From Phycisphaeraceae bacterium (GTDB taxonomy: Bacteria > Planctomycetota > Phycisphaerae > Phycisphaerales > SM1A02): 64,000 nt of DNA. Position numbers and translations under genes: made by a program. The DNA lies in assembly GCA_004213555.1 (NCBI GenBank), contig SHAP01000001.1, positions 62,001 to 126,000 of the forward strand, in the 5' to 3' direction. Positions 34,340 to 42,416 of the stretch are shown here, in pieces. The first letter of the stretch is position 1; every line of letters starts with the position of its first letter. A model generated the notes under the pieces. The model was not told the origin of the DNA and made no database searches. It was given only the letters and a program-made list of their open reading frames with translations.

Positions 34340-35638
34340 ATGTTTCCACGCAAATTGATCGTATCCCTGCTTGCCTTGATTTTTGTGGCCCCAACGGCAC
34401 ACGCTCAAATTGGAGCAGCTGCAGGCATTGCCGAATACATGAACCCGTATTTCCTGCGGAGAGATCTCAAACTCATCACCGAGATCTTCGAGTTGGATGA
34501 AGGGCAACAAGCCGTCTTCGAAGCCTTTTACTTCGAGTACGAGGATTCACACGAACAAGGACGAAACACCACCACCGACAGCTTTGAAAACTTGCAGGCT
34601 CGCGTCAAAGAAGGAATGGGTGAAGAAGAGCTCCTTCGTGAGGTCTTCCGCCCGTTTCGCGAACAAGCAGACCGATGGCACGACAACCGGGATCTGCTTC
34701 TGGCCAGTTTGCGTTCGGTACTCAATGGCGACCAGTTGGCCCGCTGGGACGAGATGATGCGCTCCCTACGCCTTGAAAAAGAATTGGGACGCTGCAATGT
34801 CTTAAGCGGTGAATCCGTAAATCTGCGGCGAGTCCTCCGCACCACCGAGATCCCACAAAATGCACAGTTGATGGCAGAGCCTGCCCTCGTCGCGTGGGAG
34901 CTGGCCATTGATGAAGCCTTGCTTGCCCGCGAGCAACCAGCCCGGAAGGCCCAGCAGGCCATCATGAACGCCATGACCGAGTCAGAGCTGAAGGATGCCT
35001 ACAACCCAGTGATCGAGTTGTTGTCATTGGATGCCAAAATCCGCGATCTTCAGGAAGTCCACCGCGGACTGATTGCCACCGCCTTTGGAGCATGGGGACC
35101 TGCCTTTGAACAAGCCGCTCTGGCCGCGGCCTACCCACAAATCTATGGTCGCAAGAATGCCGTCGAACGGATCTTTGACGCCGCCCTTGAACGCACCGAC
35201 TTGGATGAAGACACCACCCTTCGGGTCACGGAGTTGGACAGCGAATTCCGTGCTGAGATCGCAGCAAAGCGTGCCGCGTGGCGCGAGGCTTTGGTCACAT
35301 ACGAACAAGAAGACAAAGTTGCACGGGCCATGCGTTCCCGAGATCGAGAACGTGCGACCGCAACAGAGTTGAACCAGAATCCAATCCGGATGGCTTCCTC
35401 CGAAGTGGAGTACACCTCACGGGATTTCGCCGGAAGACTCCTGGAGATCTTGGGACGAACGAAGTTCTCGCAACTGCCCGGCGCGAGCCGATACCTCCCA
35501 AGGCCCGCACGAGAATCCGTTGGGTCAAAAGATGATCCCAAGTCCGCCCAACGACGCAAATTGCTCGAAAGTGGCAAGAACAGTTTGAAGCCCAATGCGG
35601 GTGGTGGAAAAGGGAAAAAAGGAGGGAAGCAACGATGA
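34340..35638 (+). CDS. Secreted protein of unknown function, upstream of gspE
   Basis: 432 residues. A classical signal peptide (FPRKLIVSLLALIFVAPTAHA, cleaved before QIGAAAG) is followed by an all-helical, charged mature protein (LITEIFELDEGQQAVFEAFY, LREVFRPFREQADRWHDN and similar), and a basic Gly/Lys-rich tail (GGGKGKKGGKQR). The pattern of helices with 'L...Q...F' resembles periplasmic Spy/CpxP-like repeats, but no firm family is recognised. Its stop overlaps the gspE start by four bases, so it is coupled to the secretion operon and may be an accessory or substrate. The start at 34340 gives the signal peptide. Confidence 0.7.
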   Translation: MFPRKLIVSLLALIFVAPTAHAQIGAAAGIAEYMNPYFLRRDLKLITEIFELDEGQQAVFEAFYFEYEDSHEQGRNTTTDSFENLQARVKEGMGEEELLREVFRPFREQADRWHDNRDLLLASLRSVLNGDQLARWDEMMRSLRLEKELGRCNVLSGESVNLRRVLRTTEIPQNAQLMAEPALVAWELAIDEALLAREQPARKAQQAIMNAMTESELKDAYNPVIELLSLDAKIRDLQEVHRGLIATAFGAWGPAFEQAALAAAYPQIYGRKNAVERIFDAALERTDLDEDTTLRVTELDSEFRAEIAAKRAAWREALVTYEQEDKVARAMRSRDRERATATELNQNPIRMASSEVEYTSRDFAGRLLEILGRTKFSQLPGASRYLPRPARESVGSKDDPKSAQRRKLLESGKNSLKPNAGGGKGKKGGKQR

Positions 35639-37218
35639 GTGATCCCACATCAATCGAGCTCCCAACCGGATCACTGAAAGAACGATGCGAGAGATTTGGG
35701 ATCCCTTGGCTTGACGAAGCACCCGAACTTGACTTGGAACTCGCATCACGAATTTCACCTGACACGGCGGTCCGACTTCGAATCGTGCCTTATGCCGTCA
35801 AAGACGGATGGGCGCGAGCGATTATGGCTGACCCCATGGATCTTTCCGCCGCGGACGAAGCATCGGCCAGTCTGGGACTTCCGGTTCAACGTGAAGGCAT
35901 CGATACCGAACGATTCAACGATTTGGTTCGGAAAGCCTACGGCACCACCGCTGCCCGGATGGCCGAAGATCTGGCTGGAGAAGCAGAAGAGAACGACTAC
36001 GAACACAATTTGGATGCCATCGAAGCGGATGACATCCACCGCATGGCGGAACAGCCAACCCTCATCAACCTGGTGAACCTGCTGCTCATCGAGGCCATCC
36101 AATCCCGCACCTCGGACGTTCATGTAGAACCGTTCGAAAGCGAGCTCAAGATCAAGTATCGAATTGATGGGGAGCTGGTCGAACAATCTCCCCCCCCCAA
36201 GCACTTGCAACCCGCACTGATCGGCCGCATCAAAATCATGAGCGGCATGAACATCGCGGAACGCTACGTTCCCCAAGATGGCCACATCACGCTGAGGGTT
36301 GAGGGGCGCAAGGTTGACATCCGGGTCTCAACCGTTCCCACGCTGTACGGCGAATCGGTGGTGATGCGGATTTTGGACAAGAGTTCGCTGCCGCTTGACC
36401 TCAAAAGTCTCGGCATGGCCCAAGACAACCGCGACACCATGGATCGAATGATCGCCAAACCCCACGGCATGGTTTTGGTCACGGGACCGACTGGTTCTGG
36501 CAAGACCACCACGCTCTACGCGTGTTTATCGAAGTTGTACGACCCACGCAAAAAAATCATCACCATCGAAGATCCGGTCGAATACGAACTCGCCGGGATC
36601 AACCAGATGCCGGTGAACCCCAAACGTGGCCTGACATTCGCCACCGGTCTTCGAGCCATCCTTCGCCAAGACCCCGACGTCATCTTGGTCGGGGAAATCC
36701 GGGACGGTGAAACCGCAGACATTTCCATACGCTCCGCCCTCACCGGTCACCTGTTGCTGTCAACGCTGCACACCAACGACGCCATCAGTTCCATCGGCCG
36801 ACTGGTGGACATGGGCGTGGAACCCTTTTTGGTTGCATCCGTCTTGGAAGGGGTTCTGGCCCAACGTCTGGGACGGCGCATCTGTCAAGAATGCCGAGAA
36901 GAAATTGCCATCGACCGTGATCCTCGACTCTCCGATGCGGAGTGGGAACTCCTTGGCGGGCGTGCTTTCCGTGGGGCAGGATGCCCCGCTTGCAATCAAA
37001 CTGGCACCCGTGGTCGAGTCGGGTTCTTTGAATTGATCGGAATTCACAACACGCTTCGAGAAGCTATCGCTTCGGGGACGTCCACCAGCGAATTGAAAAA
37101 GTTGAGTGCCGAGCGGTACCGATCCATGCGTCAGGATGGCATCCAAAAGGTTGCCGATGGAGTGACCACCATCGACGAAGTCCTTCGCGCGACCCAGGAC
37201 GTGGAAGACGAGGCCTAA
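35635..37218 (+). CDS. gspE: Type II secretion ATPase GspE
   Basis: 527 residues. This is the hexameric traffic ATPase that powers pseudopilus assembly. An N-terminal domain of about 150 residues is followed by RTSDVHVEPFESELKIKYRI near 158. Walker A GPTGSGKTTTLYA lies near 283, the Asp box FATGLRAILRQDPDVILVGE near 330 contains Walker B, and the His box is LLSTLHTNDA near 375. A zinc tetracysteine CQEC...CPAC is present near residues 420-450, as in GspE. All catalytic elements are intact. Confidence 0.96.
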   Translation: MSDPTSIELPTGSLKERCERFGIPWLDEAPELDLELASRISPDTAVRLRIVPYAVKDGWARAIMADPMDLSAADEASASLGLPVQREGIDTERFNDLVRKAYGTTAARMAEDLAGEAEENDYEHNLDAIEADDIHRMAEQPTLINLVNLLLIEAIQSRTSDVHVEPFESELKIKYRIDGELVEQSPPPKHLQPALIGRIKIMSGMNIAERYVPQDGHITLRVEGRKVDIRVSTVPTLYGESVVMRILDKSSLPLDLKSLGMAQDNRDTMDRMIAKPHGMVLVTGPTGSGKTTTLYACLSKLYDPRKKIITIEDPVEYELAGINQMPVNPKRGLTFATGLRAILRQDPDVILVGEIRDGETADISIRSALTGHLLLSTLHTNDAISSIGRLVDMGVEPFLVASVLEGVLAQRLGRRICQECREEIAIDRDPRLSDAEWELLGGRAFRGAGCPACNQTGTRGRVGFFELIGIHNTLREAIASGTSTSELKKLSAERYRSMRQDGIQKVADGVTTIDEVLRATQDVEDEA

Positions 37219-37221
37219 GCC

Positions 37222-38439
37222 ATGGCCACCTTCCGCTACACCGCGCTTTCCGATGGCGCTCCGAGCAACGGAACGATCGAAGCGAACGATCGTTCTGACG
37301 CGCTGCGTTTGCTGGCCGCACGTGGGGAGATCGTTACGGAATTGGCGAGGGCTGAGGGCGAATCAAAAAGCAAGAAAAAGGCAAAAGCTCGTTCGGGTCC
37401 CTCATTGAACAAGGCTGAGCTGGCAGCATTTGTTCGTGACTTGGCCACCGCCATTGATGCGGGTTTGCCATTGATGCAAGCTCTCTCAGTGATGCGAAAG
37501 CAGGCAAGCGACAAGCGACAAGCAGCCATCCTCGCCCACTTGGTGGAGAAAGTAGAAGCCGGTGAGTCGTTGTGGGCCGCGGCTCAATCTTGGGGCGCGC
37601 CCTTCGACGACATGGTGGTTGGCATGATGCGTGCCGCCGACGCATCCGGCCGCATGAATGAGGTCTTGATGCAACTTGCCGATTTGCTTGATCGCTCGGT
37701 CGAACTCCGACGTGAGGTCGCCGGCGCGACCATCTATCCCAGCATGGTCTTTGCATTGTTGGTCGCTTCGGTCGCGGTCTTTGTCACATTTGTGGTTCCT
37801 GGCCTGATCGACCCTCTGGTCGGTATGGATGGTTTTGAAATACCCGGACCCACCAAACTTCTGCTCGCAATTGCAGACTTCGTCAGCAACTGGTGGCTGG
37901 TTTTGATCATTGGCACCATCGCTGCAGTTTTTGGGTTCCGCACATGGGCCTCCGTTCCCGCCAACCGATTGGTGATGGATCGATTGCTTCTGCAGGTACC
38001 ACTGCTCGGGAAATTGCAACGAGATGTGGCTGCCGCGCGATTTGCCCGAACTCTGGGAACCTTGGCGGCCTCGGGCCTGCCCATTTTGGATGCACTCAAA
38101 ATCACCCGTGGAACCATGGGGAATGCGGCCCTCAGCCAAGCCATCGAAGCCACCGAAACCGAAGTTACCGCCGGCCGACCCATCGCCGCTCCTTTGGAAT
38201 CTTCAGGCTTCTTCCCCGCCCTGTTGATTCAAGTGATTGGGTTGGGAGAGAGAACCGGACGTCTGGACGGCATGCTGCTGCATGCTGCGGATGCTTTCGA
38301 CCGACAAGTCGGCATCACCATCAAAGTCGTGACCAAAGCCCTCCCACCCATACTTCTTGTGTTTATGTCCGCCATTGGCGGCTTCGTGCTCGCCGCCGTG
38401 CTGCTGCCCATGCTTTCTCTTGGGCAGTCCATCCAGTGA
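37222..38439 (+). CDS. gspF: Type II secretion inner-membrane protein GspF
   Basis: 405 residues, the family length. Two homologous GspF domains are visible: FVRDLATAIDAGLPLMQALSVM near residue 75 and ARFARTLGTLAASGLPILDALKI near residue 275. Three membrane helices lie near 170-195, 215-235 and 380-400. GspF is the platform protein that GspE works on. A cytoplasmic N-terminal segment with a basic stretch (SKSKKKAKARSG) precedes the first domain. It follows gspE by three bases. Confidence 0.96.
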   Translation: MATFRYTALSDGAPSNGTIEANDRSDALRLLAARGEIVTELARAEGESKSKKKAKARSGPSLNKAELAAFVRDLATAIDAGLPLMQALSVMRKQASDKRQAAILAHLVEKVEAGESLWAAAQSWGAPFDDMVVGMMRAADASGRMNEVLMQLADLLDRSVELRREVAGATIYPSMVFALLVASVAVFVTFVVPGLIDPLVGMDGFEIPGPTKLLLAIADFVSNWWLVLIIGTIAAVFGFRTWASVPANRLVMDRLLLQVPLLGKLQRDVAAARFARTLGTLAASGLPILDALKITRGTMGNAALSQAIEATETEVTAGRPIAAPLESSGFFPALLIQVIGLGERTGRLDGMLLHAADAFDRQVGITIKVVTKALPPILLVFMSAIGGFVLAAVLLPMLSLGQSIQ

Positions 38440-38455
38440 CCAAAAGGAACCCGGT

Positions 38456-38881
38456 ATGAAACCTGTAAACCAAACCTGTACCCAACGCCGCCGTACGCAC
38501 CGACGTGCGTTTACCTTGGTCGAAGTGATTGTGGTTGTGACCATCATCGCTTTGCTGGCCACCATCGTGGTCCCCAACGTCTTTGGCAACCTGGGCAGCT
38601 CCCGGCAAAAGGTGGCCGCACAGAAAGCCGCGACCATTCGCCAGCAAATCTCGATCTACCTCATGAACAACAACCTCAGCATGGTGCCCGACGACTTCGA
38701 AGTGTCTGAGCTGACCACTGGCACCAGCGCACCCTTGCGACCAAAAGATGTGGTCGATCCGTGGGGTCGTGAATTCATTGTCGATGTCAGTGGGAGCGGA
38801 GCCAACGGTTGGCAAGTCGTCTCCTACGGGGCCGACGGTGAGCCCGGAGGCGAAGACGAAAATGCAGATGTGATTGACTAA
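38456..38881 (+). CDS. gspG: Major pseudopilin GspG
   Basis: 141 residues. The prepilin leader ends in RRAFTLVEVIVV: Ala rather than Gly at -1, Phe at +1 and Glu at +5, then a hydrophobic helix with IVVPNVFGN. The C-terminal part (RPKDVVDPWGREFIVDVSG, then GADGEPGGEDENADVID) is the calcium-binding GspG signature. It forms the main body of the pseudopilus. The start at 38456 follows AGGAAC at a good distance; the longer frame would overlap gspF. Confidence 0.95.
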   Translation: MKPVNQTCTQRRRTHRRAFTLVEVIVVVTIIALLATIVVPNVFGNLGSSRQKVAAQKAATIRQQISIYLMNNNLSMVPDDFEVSELTTGTSAPLRPKDVVDPWGREFIVDVSGSGANGWQVVSYGADGEPGGEDENADVID

Positions 38882-38903
38882 GGATCCGTCTCTTTCGTGA
38901 GCC

Positions 38904-39497
38904 ATGAATCGTTGTACGACAACAACCCGGTCCTCGCGTGGCTTCACATTGGTGGAAGTCATTGTGGTGGCGATCCTGTTGTCTTTTGCAGCTTTGGCTG
39001 TGGTCCCATCACTGCGGGCCAACCCTTCCGCCAAGTTCCAATTGGCCACCGATCAAGTCATGGATTTGCTGTCGGTGTACGCCCTGCGCGATCGCACCGG
39101 GAACGCTCCGGTGGCTCTGCAACGTCAACTTGATTTTGAAGGCATGGAAGTAATTTCAGATCGCTTGGCCCTGTTGGTGCAAGATGAAACCGACGGGGTT
39201 ACGGAATGGCGCATCGACCCGCACGTCCGACCTGTCGAATTGATTGAAGCGATCTCTCGAGACGGGATTGACGTTCGACTTGATGGTGAATTGATAGACG
39301 CCGAAGGTGAACCGGTTGCGCACCGGCCCGGCGAAGACCGACCAGACATCTTGGTTTTACTGCGTCAGGAGGACCTGCAACTGACCGCAATGATCCGACT
39401 GAGCCCGTGGTCTATCGCCCCAAGCCGCGACGGCCGAGCCGAAGCCATGGACGAAATTGATCTGGATGGCCTCGGAAGAAGCGAGGTGGACTGGTGA
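38904..39497 (+). CDS. gspH: Minor pseudopilin, GspH-like
   Basis: 197 residues. The leader SSRGFTLVEVIVVAILL has Gly at -1, Phe at +1 and Glu at +5, followed by a membrane helix. The C-terminal domain is acidic and beta-rich without signature motifs. Assignment to GspH rests on its place between G and I and on the single N-terminal helix followed by a mid-size globular domain, so the letter is less sure than the class. Its stop overlaps the next start by four bases. Confidence 0.8.
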   Translation: MNRCTTTTRSSRGFTLVEVIVVAILLSFAALAVVPSLRANPSAKFQLATDQVMDLLSVYALRDRTGNAPVALQRQLDFEGMEVISDRLALLVQDETDGVTEWRIDPHVRPVELIEAISRDGIDVRLDGELIDAEGEPVAHRPGEDRPDILVLLRQEDLQLTAMIRLSPWSIAPSRDGRAEAMDEIDLDGLGRSEVDW

Positions 39498-40021
39498 AGC
39501 GTTCTGGTGTTGCCTTGGTGGAAGTGATTGTTGCGGGACTGATCTTGGCCGCAGGCCTTGGTTCCATTTTCAGTCTTACTGGCGCTTCCATGGGGACCCA
39601 AACCGAAGGGGCAAACCGAATCGTCGCGGCCTGGCTGGCCGACAGTCTGCTGGGCATGGTGATTACAGAAGGGCCAGCTCGATACGCGCGGAGGAATGCC
39701 GATGAAGGGGTGTTTGACGCGCCATTCAGTGCTTATGAGTACGAAATCAGAATTCTGGACCAAGGCGAGAGGGACCCTTTTCAAGTGACTGCCACCGTGC
39801 GTTGGGGCCCTGGGCCAACCGACTTGGTTCGTGTCCAAACCTTGGTGGCAACCAGGCGTGATCCACTTTGGCTTGAGACGTACATTGACTACTGGGATGA
39901 ACTTGAAGAACCACGCGAGCCTTTTCTCGAAGTTGACCGGGAGGACCGCTGGTACGGATCTGATGAAGAAGAAGCCTCCGACTCAGGCGAAGCCGGAGCC
40001 ACCGCGGGAGGTGGAGGATGA
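39494..40021 (+). CDS. gspI: Minor pseudopilin, GspI-like
   Basis: 175 residues. The leader is very short (MKRSG) and the helix begins VALVEVIVAGLILAAGLGSI: Gly at -1 and Glu at +5, but Val-Ala at +1/+2 in place of Phe-Thr. The globular part ends in an acidic, Gly-rich tail (EEASDSGEAGATAGGGG). Order in the operon and size suggest GspI. It overlaps the next gene by four bases. Confidence 0.78.
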   Translation: MKRSGVALVEVIVAGLILAAGLGSIFSLTGASMGTQTEGANRIVAAWLADSLLGMVITEGPARYARRNADEGVFDAPFSAYEYEIRILDQGERDPFQVTATVRWGPGPTDLVRVQTLVATRRDPLWLETYIDYWDELEEPREPFLEVDREDRWYGSDEEEASDSGEAGATAGGGG

Positions 40022-40965
40022 GACGGGCCTTCACCCTGATCGAATTGATCATTGCCGGCACCATTGCCGCCATGATCGCCGGCACCCTCGCCGCCAGCTT
40101 CTCCAACCTTGGAACGGCACGTGAATCTGCACGACGCCGACTTGATGCCGCGGTTCGTGCCGATGCGGCGCTGGAAGCCATGCGACGAGAAATCGTGTCG
40201 GTGGTCCGGACCGATGACCTCTTTTACACCTACTTCTTCATCGAAGATGAAGGTGGAGAGGATGCCGATTTCGACGAGTTGCTCTTGTTCAACACTCGAT
40301 TGCGTTCAGTGCGAAATACGGCCAACTACGCCGGCGATGGTCAAGAGTACGAAACCGCGTTCCGAATTGAACAAATGGGAAGCGATCTCCCCACCTTGTG
40401 GCGTCGTCGAGACACCATGCCTGATGAATTCTGGCGCGGCGGAGGTCAAGCTCGGCCAGTCGCAGAGGGCATCGTGAGCCTTTCCATTCGTGCCTGGGAT
40501 GGTGACGAATGGCTCAGCGGCTGGGATTCGGACCGCCAAGGACTTCCCCTGGGCGTGGAAATTGTGATTACGGCCACAGGCGCCAAACCCGGCGAAGACC
40601 CTTGGGATGCCCCGCTGGTCGATCTCCGAACTGTTGTTCCAATCGACCGGGTTCCTCCCCCCAGAGACCACTTTGAAGAAATCGAGCTCTTGCTTGCTGA
40701 AGAACTTGCTGAGGAACAAGGCGGTGCTGGTGCAGGCGATGGGGCAACAGGTGAATCGGGTGGCAACGGGCTTCAACCTGGTGGCATCCGACCCGGTGGT
40801 GGAGGCCGACCGGGTATTGGCGGCGGTGGCGGAGGCCGACCAACCGGCGGCGGCGGTGGACGGCCCACGAATGGTGGTGGCGGAGGCCGGCCCACGAATG
40901 GTGGTGGCGGAGGTCGACCCACCCCCAACAACACTGGTGGAGGTTTTGGAGGTGGTCCAAGATGA
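40018..40965 (+). CDS. gspJ: Minor pseudopilin, GspJ-like, with Gly-rich tail
   Basis: 315 residues. The N-terminus is RRAFTLIELIIAGTIAA, a prepilin leader with Ala at -1 and Glu at +5. The globular domain (residues about 40-215) contains WRRRDTMPDEFWRGGGQARP and ISLSIRAW-like VSLSIRAWDG typical of GspJ. Residues about 235-315 are an unusual Gly/Arg/Pro/Thr/Asn-rich tail with repeated GGGGGRPTN, likely disordered and surface exposed. GspJ normally has no such tail. Overlaps gspK by four bases. Confidence 0.83.
   Translation: MRRAFTLIELIIAGTIAAMIAGTLAASFSNLGTARESARRRLDAAVRADAALEAMRREIVSVVRTDDLFYTYFFIEDEGGEDADFDELLLFNTRLRSVRNTANYAGDGQEYETAFRIEQMGSDLPTLWRRRDTMPDEFWRGGGQARPVAEGIVSLSIRAWDGDEWLSGWDSDRQGLPLGVEIVITATGAKPGEDPWDAPLVDLRTVVPIDRVPPPRDHFEEIELLLAEELAEEQGGAGAGDGATGESGGNGLQPGGIRPGGGGRPGIGGGGGGRPTGGGGGRPTNGGGGGRPTNGGGGGRPTPNNTGGGFGGGPR
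40861..40914 (+). repeat. 27-base coding tandem repeat in gspJ
   Basis: The 27-base unit at 40861-40887 is repeated at 40888-40914 with a single mismatch at the end. It encodes two units of RPTNGGGGG. Degenerate related units extend on both sides (about 40780-40950). Such repeats can change copy number by slippage while keeping frame. Confidence 0.85.
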
Positions 40966-42416
40966 TCTCCAATCCCTTGCCAGATCAGAACCCCCCAGCA
41001 GTCGCTCATCGGATTTCACAATCGCGCCAACGCCGCCGTGGGGTCAGCGTGTTGCTTGCCATGTGGAGTGTGGTTATTGCTGCACTCACCGCCACAAGCA
41101 TCCAGTTGGTTTCGTTTCGTCAGGCCCATCTGGGACACGAGGTCCTCCAGCGAACCCAAGCCCGATGGGCTGCCCGCGCTGGAGTCGAATCCGTCGTGGC
41201 GGCCCTCTCTTGGGATGCCACCACGCCTGAGCCCACCGACGCATTCAGTGTGTTCCGTGAGTTGAGGCTGGCCAGCATTGGCCAAACCGAAAATGCATCG
41301 TGGGACATCCGTCACCACCGTGAAGGGATGGACTTTGGCGAACCTCTCGATGAGCACGCGAGACTGAACATCAATGATGAGGAGAACCTTGGCCTCCTGT
41401 TCCCGCTGTTCGAGGAACCCATGCCGGGCATGAACCGGGACATGAGTGAAGACCAATACGCCGCTCTGCGCGACTGGATTGACGAAGACGATGAACCCAC
41501 CATGTTCGGTGCCGAGTCAGACTACTACGACGCGAACTTCAGTTACAGCCCCCGCAATGAACCGCTGCGTTCCATCACTGAAATGGAGTTGGTCGCTGGC
41601 ATGTGGCCAGACTACGTTCGTGGCGAAGATTGGGATCTCGACGGTCGCTTGGATCCAAACGAAAACGACGGGAACAAATCTCCCCCTGAAGACGACGCCG
41701 ATGGCTGGCTTGATGGAGCCTGGGCTGGTTGGCTTACCGTGACGTCGGTGGCGGATGGCGTGACCGATTCGGGGCTGCCACGCTTGCGACTGCAATATTG
41801 CGATCTGGGAGATCTTCAAGATCGCATTGGTATCACACCGGAGCAAGCCCAAGCCCTCCAGAACTGGTCGCGTGGGTCAGACGATCTCCACCTCACAGAC
41901 CTGCAAATTCAGTCGCTCTCGAGTTTGGCTGGGGGCTCCACCCAATCCCAGGGACAAGAGCAAAATCAGAACGCGGCGAATGTGAATCAACTGGATCTCG
42001 AAGAAGAACAAATTTTGGCCGTCATTTCTGAGTGCACACTTTTTCCTTCGTATGAAAAACGCCCTGGTCCCATCAACATCAACACGGTCTCCGAATCTCT
42101 CTTGATCGCCCTCTTTCGCTCTCGACAGTTGGAAGAAACCGACGCCCAACAACTTATTTTCATGAGAAATGCCATGGCCGAAGGGGTCACTGATTTGGCT
42201 CAAACGGTGGATGAAAGCATGGGGAACTCTGGTCCCACTGGTCAATTGGCAAACCAGACCCGACAATGGCTTCTCCGGTCCTTGGACACCCGCAGCAATG
42301 TGTTCCGGATCTCGTCGATTGGCACTTCTGAGGTCTCTGGCCTCGAACAGGAAATCATTTGCTTGGTGGATCGTTCCACTATTCCCGTACGCATCATCGA
42401 GTACCGAGAACCATGA
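40962..42416 (+). CDS. gspK: Type II secretion protein GspK
   Basis: 484 residues. A leader ending RRRG is followed by VSVLLAMWSVVIAALTATSI without Glu at +5, as is normal for GspK, the tip pseudopilin. The family features AARAGVES, DEHARLNIND, LRDWIDEDDEP and later GPININTVSESLL (helix-hairpin-helix-like) are all present. A Gln/Asn-rich stretch (SQGQEQNQNAANVNQ) lies before the last quarter. Overlaps the next gene by four bases. Confidence 0.92.
   Translation: MISNPLPDQNPPAVAHRISQSRQRRRGVSVLLAMWSVVIAALTATSIQLVSFRQAHLGHEVLQRTQARWAARAGVESVVAALSWDATTPEPTDAFSVFRELRLASIGQTENASWDIRHHREGMDFGEPLDEHARLNINDEENLGLLFPLFEEPMPGMNRDMSEDQYAALRDWIDEDDEPTMFGAESDYYDANFSYSPRNEPLRSITEMELVAGMWPDYVRGEDWDLDGRLDPNENDGNKSPPEDDADGWLDGAWAGWLTVTSVADGVTDSGLPRLRLQYCDLGDLQDRIGITPEQAQALQNWSRGSDDLHLTDLQIQSLSSLAGGSTQSQGQEQNQNAANVNQLDLEEEQILAVISECTLFPSYEKRPGPININTVSESLLIALFRSRQLEETDAQQLIFMRNAMAEGVTDLAQTVDESMGNSGPTGQLANQTRQWLLRSLDTRSNVFRISSIGTSEVSGLEQEIICLVDRSTIPVRIIEYREP

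Noticed and set aside
40773-41009. Proline-rich minus-strand frame
   Set aside because: It mirrors the Gly-rich tail of GspJ on the other strand.
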